64,000 nucleotides of DNA. Origin: Ephydatia muelleri. Its lineage: Eukaryota; Porifera; Demospongiae; Spongillida; Spongillidae. The position numbers and the translations under genes are program-made. Below are positions 1 through 10,767 of this stretch, in pieces. The notes under the pieces are model-generated. The model had not been told where the DNA came from. It saw only the letters and a list, made by a program, of their open reading frames with translations, and made no database searches. The stretch is taken from contig JABACO010000006.1 in the NCBI GenBank assembly GCA_013339895.1, positions 2,581,319-2,645,318 on the forward strand, written 5' to 3'. Each line of letters starts with the position of its first letter. Within the stretch, counting starts at the first letter, position 1.

Positions 1-433
1 TGCGCATTGCGGCACCGTCATCGCGTTACTAAAAATGGCTCTTACATCACTCCCGATGGGGACCAGATACCTGACTTTCTAGTCCCCAGACTCGTGTAGC
101 CCCTCCTTTCATTCTTTGTTTTTGTTTACCCCCCTCTCCCCCCGGTTTCCGTATAGAGCCATTTTCATCTGCTAAGTGCTGGGCACCATCACACATGCCA
201 ACCTCTGTCTTCGTTGATGGTACTACGTCAACAGCGATAGCTCTCTTCACCTGCACTAATTGATCAGAATGAGACTTCACTTTAAGACCAATAAGTTTAT
301 ATGCGTTTTTCCCACATGTTTTGGCAACAAAAAACAGGCCCTAGCCTTTTAGTGGATAATTCGTCACCTTTTCTTGTATCTCGTCTGGAATTGGCATACC
401 AGACTTCATCTCTGACTACAAACTCTTCTTGCT

Positions 434-722
434 GCAATGTTTTCTGTCGTACTGCCTTTTTTCAGATGGATAGGTGGTGGTTGTAAGAGGACAATCAATT
501 CATGAAAGAATGGAAAGCAATGCTAAAGGGCAGATTGCTAAAGGTAGTGAAATTGTGTCTTTCAAGATAGGAGATCAAGTATTGTACAGCCTATCACATG
601 GAAGCAACAGAAAGGATTCCAAACAGTATATTCCTTCTGTGATATTTCAGATACATGGAGGTAACATGTACTTACTTGCTGGTCTTAGAGGAAGTATCAC
701 AGCAACCAACTTGAAAAAGTGA
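434..722 (+). pseudogene. Integrase C-terminal (SH3-like) fragment of a transposon
   Basis: An open stretch follows a good splice acceptor (pyrimidine run then CAG near 470). It reads as a short basic lead (ERMESNAKGQ), then FKIGDQVLY, a linker and a small beta-rich segment (VIFQIHGGNMYLLAG). The layout resembles the small barrel that follows the DDE core in integrases of Ginger/KRBA2-like elements, where 'vGD.V' opens the barrel. No DDE core is visible upstream within the window. It lies about 300 bases before an OTU remnant on the same strand, as expected if both belong to one transposon gene. The similarity is weak, so the assignment is tentative. Confidence 0.4.
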
Positions 723-1017
723 ACATGATAACATCTCAAGTCAATAAAGTATGTGCATTCTTATGCTGGAATACCAGTTTTAATCTGTTCATTATTTATG
801 CCTACAGCCAATGGAGTATGCAACAGATAGCAGCAGAACATCAACTTGTGCAGCAACTACTGTACTGCCATTACACAAGACAGCTCAAAACAAAATGAAG
901 AGCTGGTAGAAACAAAATCAGCCAAGGCACTATTGTAACAACAGCTTTGCATGAGCAGAGACAGAAATCTGATACATTCAATGGTCATGCTGCACTAATC
1001 AACTGCAGGTGTGCATA

Positions 1018-1519
1018 AATGTACCCTTAGATGGAAACTGCTTGCTTACAGCTGTTTGTGATCAACTGAAGAGAGTGCTTGAAGAGTGCAAGAGACATCT
1101 GAGTCTGCGAAAAGAAGTTGTTAACTAAATGAAGTGTAATCCTTTAACACTAAGTTTTAGCATGGCTACATAACTTTATTTGACAAACATGACTTTACAG
1201 CCTGAAGGGATTCCCTTCTTCAGCTTTATTGAGTCTTTTCAATCTTGGGAAATGTACCTGTTGGTTGAAGATGGAAAGACCAGGTACATGGGGTACCCAT
1301 TTAGAGTTGCAGGCATTGTCCAATATGTTGGGTGATACATTCTGTATAGTCACAAACAGCAGTGTTGAGAACCAATCGATTATTTGGCTATATCTTATTT
1401 TGAAAGGCATAACACAGATTGATGCTCCTGTACTAATTCTGGGCTGTGAAATGGAGTTTCACTACCACAGCTTAGTTCCCATCAGTGTCAGCAGATTCAC
1501 ATTTTCAATTGCCAAATAA
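1018..1519 (+). pseudogene. OTU-type cysteine protease remnant
   Basis: The OTU catalytic-Cys motif is read as PLDGNCLLTAVCDQL (Cys codon 1039-1041), followed by the helix end LSLRKEVVN and a stop. In another frame the middle block appears as GTWGTHLELQALSNML, then a segment ending EFHYHSLVP, which carries the expected catalytic His. Order and spacing match an OTU domain. At least one stop and one frameshift (about 1255) disrupt it. OTU proteases cleave ubiquitin chains; here the domain is most likely the C-terminal part of a decayed Ginger1-type transposase, given the integrase-like piece upstream. A host OTU pseudogene is the alternative. Confidence 0.75.
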
Positions 1520-1799
1520 ACGATCCAATAGTGAACCGGCAATAGCAAATCGATTAGCTACTGTGATGTAAATAAGAGTGAGACATGCATGCAAGATAAA
1601 AAAAATTGTGCTTTAATATGATTACTGACTTATACTAAAACATCATGATACAATACAACACACTAATAATTCATACAATAAATAAGCATCCAATCCCTAT
1701 ACATATAGGTCATAAAATTATTTTTCCACATGCTTGACAATCCAAAGGTTAGTAAAAGTCAGTTCTAAGGTATATGCATGATGTAACCTTTTGCGTAAT

Positions 1800-2417
1800 A
1801 TGTAGTTGTCCAACACTACAGTTAACTCCTTTGTGTTCACCATGCTATCAAAGGAGATGGCTATTCCTTGCACCGGATTTCATCAATTTGTGAGGTAGTT
1901 TTGGTGTATAATGAAGCTTAAATGCATAGATTTAATCAATTCAGAACAAAAGCATCTTTGATTACAGCTTTATCCTAATGCCATGCAATATTCCAGGCCA
2001 TTGGTTCCTTGCTGTAAGATTAGTTAGGTTTTTTCATGTTTTCTTATTATGTACCCTGTACTGAAATTTTAGGTGATACAAGTACAAAAAGGAAAGGTGA
2101 CATTTTATGATTCAGTATTTGAAACCATTCAGGGCAATGCTGTTAGTGTGATAAGGTAATGCATTTGTTATCATGATTTAGATTGTTTTGTTTCCTTCGG
2201 TTTGAAATGCAAAAGTAACTTCCTGCTGCTAGAGCATAAACGACAGCAGTGTGATGAAACAAGAGATAACTACATTTACAAGGAGGATGCATGGTTTTTT
2301 TTCTCTTCATAAGGTAAGACAAATTTAGGATATATGATTTCATAATCACTGCCCATTGGAAAGAATCCCAGCCTTATGCAGAACAACAAGTATGATTGTG
2401 GTGTCTATGTCTGCAAG
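1800..2417 (+). CDS. Ulp1/SENP-like (C48) protease domain, spliced fragment
   Basis: Four exons join with consistent phases: one ending at 1894 (start uncertain), 1968-2013, 2073-2155 and 2372-2417, all with GT-AG introns. The last three carry the Ulp1 triad in order: His in IPGHWFLA, Asp in VTFYDSVFE, and Cys in KYDCGVYVCK. No stop interrupts the joined reading. Ulp1 enzymes process SUMO-like proteins. The domain lies 450 bases after the OTU remnant on the same strand, and in Ginger1 transposons such a protease is fused behind the integrase. Upstream and downstream ends are not resolved. It could be a separate element from the OTU remnant. Confidence 0.65.
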
Positions 2418-3453
2418 GTGAACACTATTGATATGTAAATCTAGTATAACTGCCTGTAAACACAACCATTGTCTAGTTTGCACAATGCATTGTAAGCAAG
2501 TTGGCTTTAAACTTTGCAGTAAGTCACTGATCATTGTATTGCATACTACTGCTGCTGCGGTGATTCGTTTTACAGACAGACAGCATTCAGCTTCACTCCT
2601 GACTAGCAGTACAGCTGTTAGAATGGTAGTTGCATATGCAAAAAATAAATTGTCATTTAAAATGTGCCCACCCACTGTTCAAGTTCATCAGTCCACATCA
2701 ATGCCAAATCAGTACAGTCAGTTTTGTACCAAAATGTCACATGACATTTTGCCTGAGGTGAAAGCTACTATGGACAAGGTACCCACCCATGTAACTGTAT
2801 GATTAATTATCATTACTACTTACACAGTTTAGCAAGAATCCTGTTTTCATACCTAATCATGAAGGAGTAGAGGGTTGGTGTTCTAATACTATAGAGATTT
2901 TAGTTATTATACGTCCTTACATCTTCACTGCACACCTTTATAGCATCATATAAATATAAGGACTTAATGCCCCAGTTTAATTCACTACTTCTTGAAGTGA
3001 GCCCAATGTAATTGTGAAAAACATGCGAAGAAATTAAGGCTTTGGAAGAAACCCATTCTGTCATTTTTAGACATGTACCAAAGTTGATACAATGTATTAA
3101 ACCATGCTGGCATGCATGTACATTTTCAGAGATCGGCATATGTCATTTGCCATTGTAATTGAATCATGCCACAAAAATGTGGTAAGTGTAATGTTTTTAA
3201 AACGATGCACTTGTAACCATGACTTTTCTCATGTATAGGAACATCTGAGGTTGATTTGTCGCAAAGCTATTGATTCAATCTTCTACTAATGTTTACATTG
3301 ATGGAAGATATGATAGGGTTTTTGGAAAACTTAACCCCAAGGAGTTGAAGTATTTTTTTTTTCCCGTCAATGGCCATTAATCAACTGTGACATAGTAGGT
3401 TATAAACATGTACCATGCATGTGTAGACTTGATAAGCTCATCGATATTCATAG
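2418..3453. other. Unassigned stretch after the Ulp1 exons
   Basis: I recognise no coding domain, repeat or RNA gene here. The open frame at 2428-2802 on + has no family resemblance and low-complexity stretches, so I do not call it a gene. Confidence 0.3.
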
Positions 3454-3555
3454 GTAGAAGGTGTAGAGCATTTTCTGTATGGAGTTGCCCTAGATGAGGG
3501 GTATAAAGGGAACAGAGCAAATAGCCTTACCTTAGATGTTTTGTATCCTGGAGAG
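3454..3555 (+). CDS. Candidate 34-codon exon of unknown function
   Basis: A 102-nt open stretch is bounded by an acceptor (ATTCATAG) and a donor (GTGAGA). It begins VEGVEHFLYG and ends TLDVLYPGE. It sits 1 kb after the Ulp1 exons on the same strand, so it might be a further exon of that gene. I recognise no family, and chance splice sites are possible. Confidence 0.25.
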
Positions 3556-4560
3556 GTGAGAGATTTGAGGAAATTACTATTACAGAATTATAACATCTGT
3601 TATCTATCACCTTAAAAAGTTGATGATCTGTTTGATTTCCAACAAGCAACAAATGAAACGCAGAGAAGCGGTCCAGTATTACGGAGAAGACAATAGCCAC
3701 CAAACTATATTAACTACAAGACTGCTATCTTTGTTGGTTGCGTGTGATGACACGTTCATGGCTGTCGAAGACTTAATAGTGAAGCCATAATAATAGCCAC
3801 GCCCCCGTATGTGAGTGTTCAAAGGCGTGTCCACTATTGCATGTCCGGTTCCAGACCGCGTTAATCATGACTATTCAATATGGACTATTGGTAATGCACA
3901 AGAGGACATTAAACAACTAAGATTAAATCACAGCCATGATCGAAAGAGCTAGATCTCATGACGGAAACGGAGATTGCAAAACAACACGCAGCAAGTTATT
4001 TACAAAAGTGCACGTCTACGTATTATTGCATGGCGGGTTTCGACCAAAGTAATATGCTTCCGACTGCTTGCCGATTTCAAATTAAGAGCATCTGATGTCA
4101 ATTTTGCTGAGGTGTCGATAAGAAAAAGGCATGCCGTTAATATTACTGCTAGGGTAGAGTCGGCAGTCGCGCGAAAATTTGAAATACGATAAATAGCCCT
4201 ACGGATATTTGGAATTAAAAAAATTTCACTACTGCACTTTTAGAAACCTATAAATCACTTTAGAACAACAGTATCACTTTAAGTGATTTTTTTTGTGCAT
4301 TGAAAATGCAATAAAATTACGGTTGCGTTCGGCATTAGTCGGCAGCGCTAAGAGTTATTTCGGCAGTGCAGTGTTCGTCACCGCATATAGCACAATCATT
4401 CGCAATGAGACATATAAACCTTCTTTCTATTATATAAAATGAGTAAACAGATCCAGGAATCATAAGTCAGCGTTGAGGCATACTATATACTTGCATGCAG
4501 AATCATCTTGTTAAGCAGCCTATACGTCTGGCAACTTGCACTTCAGGGCTGTGGAACTCA
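3556..4560. other. Intergenic, nothing recognised
   Basis: AT-rich sequence with a few repeated CGGCAGT words (4160-4370) and no open frame with a recognisable domain. The 3' terminal repeat of the neighbouring Tigger element should lie here, but I could not define it. Confidence 0.3.
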
Positions 4561-4566
4561 ACTGAG

Positions 4567-5002
4567 TCACATGTAATTGTCACTGTCTTTGGCAAGATTT
4601 GTGCAGTTTGGACAAATGTATTCCTTTTCATCTTCACTTTCAAAAGCGAAATATACTCTGTGAACTTCGGGATGCAAGTGACATGCAATGTTTCGTCACA
4701 CTTCTGACACTGTACCCACTTGCATTCAACGCCATCTTCTTCTTGTTGAAAGAAACTGGAATCACACACCATGCATTTCCAATCCCCACCGGAATTATCT
4801 TCGTCTTTTTGATCTATCATTCCCTGTTTCTCTGCTCTTTTCTTACCTTTGCCTTTCTCATCTCCTTCTTGCCTTTCCATTTCTCATCTCTTTTCTTATC
4901 TTTCCTTTTCTCAACTCCTTTCTTAGATTTCTTTTTTGACTTTTTTTCATCCTCTTCTGCTTCACGCAATTCTCGCCATTTCTTGCTGGTTAAAGTGTAC
5001 AC
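4567..5002 (-). pseudogene. C-terminal PHD-like zinc finger and Lys/Glu-rich tail of the Tigger transposase
   Basis: The zinc finger has cysteine pairs in WKCMVC, then QCQKCDETLHVTC, and a last pair (CPNC) that is only in frame after a shift near 4630. A C-terminal 'C.VC...DG..W.QC..C..W.H..C' module is a known tail of many Tigger/Jerky-type DDE_1 proteins, where it probably contacts chromatin or DNA. Upstream, 4820-5000 is a run of Lys and Glu (KKSKKKSKKG). A host PHD gene is less likely because the upstream exons are plainly transposase. Confidence 0.65.
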
Positions 5003-5195
5003 ACTAGAAGATAAAGAGCATTTTCTTTTCCTTCCAGTCTGGTTGCTAGGCTTATTAATCAGTCTATACTAAATGCTTGGTCAGAATTGGAGTGACTGAA
5101 GTTGGTAGCCTGTTATGCAATCTTGAGGTTAATGGGCAATTTGATCTTACATCATTTTGGTCATCAGTTGGCAGTTCTTCTTGCCTTTCACCATG

Positions 5196-5392
5196 CATCT
5201 GAGGGACCATCACCTTCTCCACCTGAGGCACCATCATCTCCTCCACCTGAGGGATCATCAGCTCCTCCACCTGAGAGACTACATCTCCTCCACCTGAGAG
5301 ATCTTCATCTCCTCCACCTGAGGGATCATCATCTCCTCCCCCTGAGAGATCATCATCTCCTCCACCTGAGGGACTATCATCCACTGATGCTT
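5196..5392 (-). repeat. 24-bp coding minisatellite in the Tigger tail
   Basis: About seven units of roughly 24 bp (+ strand theme TCATCTCCTCCACCTGAG) lie in the acidic linker of the transposase gene. Units give SGGGDDDL-type peptides in one frame and PQVEEMMV-type peptides in another. One unit near 5275-5297 is 23 bp long, which moves the reading frame in mid-array. Confidence 0.8.
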
Positions 5393-5629
5393 CTGCAATC
5401 TCTTTAGCAGAGGACCACAGCAAGTAAAGCGATGTGTCTTTTATGTCAGCTGACTCATACCTTTGTATGCTGTCACGCATGATTTGGTCCGCGTCTAATT
5501 TCGGTCCGGCCGGGCCAAATAATGCTGCCTAAAATTGTCCGCCCGGACATTTTTTTCTGCTCAATTTTCTCCCACGTGCCATTTTTTGGTCCCATGTGAC
5601 TTTTTTCGTTCAGAATAAAGGTGTTCAAA

Positions 5630-5815
5630 ATGTCGGAAGCAGGGACGGATGATGAAGGCGACACTCTTGAACTGGCCTACAGCTACGAGGTCAACGGAAA
5701 GTACCCTCCAGGATGTGATGTCAACAAGAAGAGATCCATCAGACGAAAGGCGGAAAAGATAATTGTAAAGAATGGCGAAGCGTGGACGAAAAGAAAAATG
5801 AACGGAACGACTAAG
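5630..5815 (+). pseudogene. Ginger1 A exon 1: transposase N-terminus
   Basis: The frame from ATG 5630 ends at a strong donor (GTGAGT at 5816). The central motif KRSIRRKAEK, followed by a glycine and a Tyr/Trp-Lys pair, matches the N-terminal exon of element B (KRTIRRKAGEF), so the two define a conserved N-terminal module ahead of the integrase zinc finger. The ATG was chosen because upstream sequence is the terminal repeat. The next exon is missing in this copy. Confidence 0.6.
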
Positions 5816-5951
5816 GTGAGTGTGGCATGTTACTACATGTTTTTTAGTAGCAAAAACTCCAAAAAGATTCGTACGAGAAAATATTTGACTTCGCAATTCC
5901 TCGGATATGCATCAAATGTAGCGTATTGGGGTGTATAGGGTTATCTTGCAG

Positions 5952-5953
5952 CA

Positions 5954-5985
<32 letters not shown>

Positions 5986-5987
5986 GA
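5952..5987. repeat. Poly-C then CA tract
   Basis: About 16 C followed by (CA)n stands where the Ginger1 A exon with the integrase zinc finger and first Asp should be. It marks an internal deletion or an assembly join. Confidence 0.85.
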
Positions 5988-7145
5988 CAGACAACGGTTC
6001 TGAGTTCAAGAACAAACTGAACGATGCAATGATGAAACAGTTGGGAATTAGGCACTGTCTGATTACTCCTTACCACCCACAGGTATGCAGCATGAATAAA
6101 ATTAGTTCAATAATTCACATGTCTTATTTGATTAGTCAAATGGTCTTGATGAGCGATACAATCAGACATTGCAGAGAATGCTTTCTAAGGCAGTGATGGG
6201 ACACAAGGATATGTGGGATCAATTCATCGATTCATCAGTATTTGCATACAACACTTCGACCCACGAATCAACTCATTACACTCCATTTGAAGTGATGTTT
6301 GGAAGAAGAGCAAGGTTACCCATTGATGCAGACCTGGAATCGATTTGTGAACAGTTAAGTTTTTGCCAAAACATTACTTTGTTCATTGATTGTGATTTAT
6401 TGTGCTCATATTATTTTAGTTCAGCCGAGGAACCTAACACAGCCAGCCCCATGGAAGATGTGTCCATACTAAGACAAAGTATTTTGAAAAATGTGAAGCA
6501 CAACATCCTTGTTGCACAGGTATAAAGTATTCATTTTACCCTGTGCCATCATTTTCTCTTTGCTCCTATAGGCTAAGCAAAAGCAGCAATATGATGCAAA
6601 ACATGCTAGAGCCTCAGTTTTTGAGATTGGCGCCAAGGTGGTTAAGAAAGATTTTCTTTGGAAAAAGAGGAAGGGAGGGAAATTGGACCCCAAATGGGTT
6701 GGGCCATACATTATAACTGCCAAGCTTAGCAAAGGATTTTACTCTTTGCAATGTGTTGCAAACTCTTCCGACCGTGTCAAGCGTGTGAATGGCACACATC
6801 TTAAGGTTTTTAATTCCTCGGAAAGTCAATCATGTAGCAATTCTCCTCAACACTCAAATCAGTCTTCACCTCACCAGTCAAATCAGTTTTCACCTCACCA
6901 GTCAAATCAGTCTTCACCTCACCAGTCAAAGCAGTCTTCACCTCACCAGTCAAATCAGTCTTCACCTAACCAGTCTAATGAGTCTTCACCTCACCAGCCA
7001 AATCATGCAGTCTTCACCTTGTCAATCAGAAATGGATAGTGCAATGGTATGGAGTCAGCTACATTCCCCATGCCTTATGCGTCTGTTGAGAACTGGAGCT
7101 TCCACTCTGTAGTATGAGCCTAGAGAAGATGATGAAGCATTTGAT
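5985..7145 (+). pseudogene. Ginger1 A integrase core (second half), GPY/F barrel and linker
   Basis: Exons 5985-6082, 6136-6353, 6420-6519 and 6572-7145 are separated by introns of 52-66 bases with GT-AG ends. The second catalytic Asp lies in TDNGSEFKNK, the Glu in SNGLDERYNQ, and the core ends APFEVMFGR-like (TPFEVMFGRRARLP). The last exon gives the C-terminal barrel (KLDPKWVGPYIITAK; the GPY motif marks Gypsy and Ginger1 integrases) and then a Ser/Gln/Pro linker. A frameshift near 7010 and a stop near 7112 break the linker. The exon ends EDDEAFD just before the donor, the same place where element B splices. Confidence 0.8.
6841..7005 (+). repeat. 24-bp coding repeat (SNQSSPHQ units)
   Basis: Roughly six to seven tandem units coding Ser-Asn-Gln-Ser-Ser-Pro-His-Gln lie in the linker between integrase and OTU parts. 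Units are nearly identical at the DNA level (theme TCAAATCAGTCTTCACCTCA), which indicates recent expansion. Confidence 0.9.
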
Positions 7146-7202
7146 GTAAGTATATTGAAAACTATATGAATGTTCGAATGTAACCATTAAAACTGTACAC
7201 AG

Positions 7203-8179
7203 GTACCACCCGTAGGACTACAGGAGGATGAGTATGCTTTGAGCAAGGATACAACAGTCGCTTTATGGAAGGATTACATGTCCTTCTATCGTGAAGTTCA
7301 ACTACAAGAAATTATGGGAGGTGATTTTGTGGCAGTGAATGAAGACTTGTTTAAGGAATTTGACGAATTTAAACACAAGTTGTATTCATGTGTGGAAAGA
7401 GGCTTCACCGTAGTTGAAACTGTGGAACTACTTCAAAATTGGCGCAGGGCAAGCAACTTGTGTTTAAGGGAGACACAGTTACTCGGGAAAAAGTACTTTG
7501 TTATGTCCTCAGCACAGTTGGATACATTCTGTGAGTGGGTGTATAGAAATAGGAGCACATGCAATAGTCAAGAAAATATAGTTGCATTGTTGTTGGAGGC
7601 CGGCAATAGTAAATCATTCGAAAAGGAAACTGATCATCATTTGATATCCTACAATCCAGTCTGCATAGAATGGCAGATATCCATGTGTAATTTGCTAGGC
7701 TTACATTTTTGTCAGGCTAACAATGTGCATCATGGCAAAATTCCAGCAAAAATGATTGAAGTCTCGCAGAAACCTTTAGGAACTGCAAGAATAATTTCAG
7801 ATGGAAACTGTTTTTTCCGCTGCATCGCAATGATTGTTACTGGATCACAGGAGTATCATGAAGAAATGAGGCTACTTATTACAACGTACATGACATCTAA
7901 TTCCTCAAATGAAAAACTATCCAGTCTTTTGACTCGTAATCAATCTATGCAAACCTCATGCAATCGAAGATGCAGTTTCTTGGAGAATGGGCCACAGATT
8001 TGGAAAAAACTGCTGCTTCTTGTTGGCTGAATACAAAAATTCATGTATGGAACTTTACTGGAAAGATCTATGAGTGGGCACTTTATTCTCCTCATGAAGA
8101 AGTAAATGACCTACACCAAGAAGAATCAATTTTTATAACCAATGTGCAAGATCATTTTGAAGTGGTTAAAAAGATGTAA
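7203..8179 (+). pseudogene. Ginger1 A: conserved linker module and OTU protease
   Basis: After the acceptor at 7201-7202 the protein runs through a module also present in element B: GGDFVAVNEDLFKEFDEF, then VELLQNW, GKKYFVMSSAQLDTFCEWV. The OTU domain follows: catalytic Cys in ISDGNCFFRC (about 7798-7830), the middle block GEWATDLEKTAAS (about 7985) and the His in DHFEVVKK (about 8150). A one-step frameshift near 7965 separates Cys and His halves, so the 263-codon frame ending at 8030 is a truncated product. OTU enzymes cut ubiquitin chains; in Ginger1 the domain may shield the transposase from degradation, which is inference. Confidence 0.8.
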
Positions 8180-8560
8180 GAAGTTACAAAAGTTCCGAGG
8201 CAAACAGTTCATTTTCATGTTTTGCATGTGCTACTAGGTGTTTGAATACTATACATGCTGTATACGTGTAAATGTCATCAATGTGCTGTTTTAAGTCAGT
8301 GTATGATATATTGTGCCATTAACTGCATGCAATCATAACTATTAAAAGTACTATATTATTGTATGAATCACTATATAATACATCTCAGTGCAGTAATAAC
8401 ATGAACAAAAAAAAAGCTAATAAAAGGAAATTGATATTTACATCAGTTTGGTATTCCATGCAGCAGACATCGTAATCGGTTTCCGACTTGGTGCGAGAAC
8501 CATGCACGTAAGCCGGTCAAGGTTCACCCCCAGCCATGCATCAATCTATATAGTGGTTCA
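8180..8560. other. 3' non-coding part of Ginger1 A
   Basis: AT-rich sequence between the OTU stop and the subterminal repeats. No gene or RNA structure seen. Confidence 0.5.
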
Positions 8561-8594
8561 GTCTTGACAGCGGTACGCCGGACAAAAACAGGCA

Positions 8595-8731
8595 TAGTGG
8601 GACCAAATCAAGCAGCCTAATGTTGTCCGGTGGACTATTTCGCGCAGCTTGATTTTGTCCGCCGGACCATTTCAGGCTGCCTAAATTTGTCCGCCGGACC
8701 ATTTCCGGGTAGGACAAAATTAGGCGTGACA
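8595..8731. repeat. Right terminus of Ginger1 A with three subterminal units
   Basis: Three units of about 33 bp, each built on GCCTAA..TTGTCC and GTCCGCCGGAC (first unit GTCCGGTGGAC), precede the terminal GCGTGACA. The left end 5471-5551 has diverged versions of the same parts. These are candidate transposase binding sites. Confidence 0.75.
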
Positions 8732-9599
8732 TGCCCTATACGCTCTTCAAGAAAGCGAAGGCCACACCTCATTTGAAATACAGCTGGATCACTAACTGGA
8801 GACGACAGTTCTGCTTCTTCGCACTTTTGTTGCAGCTGATCCCTAACACACTTACTATAATCTACCTTTCCTGGATCCAGTGGGCAAAGGCCTGCCTTCC
8901 TAAAGACATTCACAACAGTGCTAAGGGTTATCTGATCAACTGCACCCTTGAAGACTATAGGAAAACTTATTTTGTTGATGTTTTCATTTGAGTGTGTTTT
9001 CTTCCATTTGTTTTTGGCAGTGGCCCACAGGCTCTTAAGAGACTTAAACACTGAAACATCAAGTGGTTGAAGCAAGTGGGTAGAATTAGGGTAAAGAGCT
9101 AACAAGCTAAATACCCTTCGATGTACAGAATTCGGCCAGGGAAAGGTGGGACTTGTGACCATCAGCATATACCAAGACCGGCCTTGGGATGTTACTCTGT
9201 ACAAGCCATGCATATAAACTTGCGACATATTGTCATAGAAAGTAGCACTCGTCATCTAACCTGTCTCAGACTTACCAATTGCCCAAGTAGGATCAACAGC
9301 TTCGACTGCCTCTGATATGCCATGGGTGCTTATATGCATATATTATCACAGGAGGTGCCATATTCCCTGCATGGCGATTTATGCATTTCAGAAACTTGAT
9401 ACAGTATGCTGCTAGCATTGCTTCCTCAACACAGTACTAGGACCCATTTTTCTATCCTCTGAGATCTTTCCATCCAACTTTGTCACAGAGTGTGGATCGT
9501 GGTACACCATAGGCCTTTGATGCTGCATGCACCTTCTCTTACTTCATTTATAGCTGTGATCATACTCTCATGAGAGTACTTGAAATACTGACGTTCCAT

Positions 9600-10593
9600 C
9601 ACACATATATAATGTGTGGCAATGAAGCGCCATATAGGTATTGTGCAAAGGCAATCATGCTAGGGTTTTACAATTAGTTAACCAATATATCTAAACAAAC
9701 AAAAGCGAAATCAATTAATGTATACATGTATATAATTGATACTCAAGAATACATGTATATTATTGCTGACAGAGAAATCACAAAAATGTAGTACAAGTTT
9801 TTTTTTGTATTGCACCAGCTGCCTGTACATGTTGGAGGACAAATTATTAACCCCCCCCCCCCCCCCCCCCCCTCCCCCCCCTCCCGGACGAACACTCCTT
9901 CCGGCCAATGTTTTGCCCTGAAATTCACATATTAGAAACCTACCAACCTACCACTTGAACAACCTTGACATACTTCTTTTTATTAGATAAAGTTTTTTTT
10001 CTTTTTCTTTTTTGCAGTGCCCAAATTGCTTGATTCAAACATGGAGTGTTCGACCCCCATTGGAATTCTTCAACATTTCACATTTGCATGTAGCAAAACA
10101 TATTTTGTGGTAGTGTATTCAGTTCTTAGTTCACAAACAACCAAAAAAGTACAAACCGATGAAACTTGCCTGACAAATGCAGGTTGCCCCTATCGCACCT
10201 TTTAATTGCGCACCGTACGTTGCGCCATTTTAGCCAAAAAATTAGGCTGGCAAAAGTAATATTACTCACTACATGAAATTTTGTAATGAAACTTTAACTG
10301 AACTGGATGAAAACTAACTCCTTAGAGAATTGAATTTTAAAGCGTTCGGTAAGCCTTAGCCCCTTTTTAGACTACCCACTGCCGAACATACCCTACCGTT
10401 TGAAAAGTCTGCAAAAAGTGAATACTGAAGGGATGCGTGTTCCTATTGCATTCATGAGTCAGCGTTTGAACATTCGTATAATTATGCAGAAGCTACATGT
10501 ATGCGGTGTCACACTGCTGATTGTTGTCAAGGTTAAATTAACACCGTTTGACTGAACTATTCTGATTTGCAACAAGGCATATTTACTACATTG
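9600..10593. other. Spacer between Tigger gene and Gypsy element
   Basis: No gene recognised. It contains a C-rich tract at 9851-9893 that creates spurious proline and glycine frames on both strands. Confidence 0.5.
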
Positions 10594-10597
10594 CATA

Positions 10598-10767
10598 TGT
10601 AAGACTCTGTAAACCAACTTGACTCAGTTACTCAGTTTCAAGTGAATACAATCAATCAGTACAACTTGATTCACACCATCACTATGACAACACAACTAAT
10701 CATGTTTCCAGCTGTTCCGTAGATACAATTACATCATATATAAAGACACGATGACATGCATGTTACA
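10598..10767 (-). repeat. 3' LTR of Gypsy C
   Basis: 170 bp, matching the LTR at 22497-22645 along its length with small indels. Preceded on + by CATA. Both ends have the TG/CA form. Confidence 0.9.

Larger units (their letters stand above)
5471..8731 (+). mobile_element. Ginger1-type DNA transposon with OTU protease (element A)
   Basis: Terminal inverted repeats begin TGTCACGC (5471) and end GCGTGACA (8731). GTCCGCCCGGAC/GTCCGCCGGAC palindromes recur inside both ends (5537-5548, 8657-8667, 8689-8699). Flanks share ATGC/TGC, so the target duplication is 3-4 bp with ambiguous edges. The interior codes for a Gypsy-integrase-like transposase followed by a linker and an OTU protease, which is the published Ginger1 layout. 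The region with the integrase zinc finger and first Asp is missing and replaced by a poly-C/CA tract (5957-5986), so the copy is inactive. It sits inside the Tigger gene, opposite in orientation. Confidence 0.85.
4567..9599 (-). mobile_element. Tigger/pogo-like DNA transposon gene, split by a Ginger1 insertion
   Basis: Reading on -, the gene starts at an ATG at 9597-9599, passes a psq-type helix-turn-helix (AYGVPRSTLCDK) near 9500, and reaches the end of a DDE_1 transposase core at 8735-9255 (THLLQPLDVSVF, FRKAGLCPLDP). It is then interrupted by the element at 5471-8731. It resumes at 5470 with an acidic repeat tail and a lysine-rich stretch, and ends in a PHD-like zinc finger (WKCMVC, HVTCI, CPNC) with the stop at 4567-4569. 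Several frameshifts and stops make it a pseudogene. Part of the DDE core between about 9255 and 9450 is badly eroded. TIRs and TA duplications were not located. Confidence 0.75.

Noticed and set aside
2428..2802. 124-codon frame on +
   Set aside because: No domain, no splice or family support, overlapped by an equally long frame on -; likely chance.
4503..4880. Host PHD-finger gene
   Set aside because: The finger is continuous with the Tigger transposase tail and ends at a transposon-typical place.
4599..5072. Phe/Leu-rich + frame resembling a membrane protein
   Set aside because: It is antisense to the Lys/Glu-rich Tigger tail; hydrophobicity results from the reverse of AAG/GAA codons.
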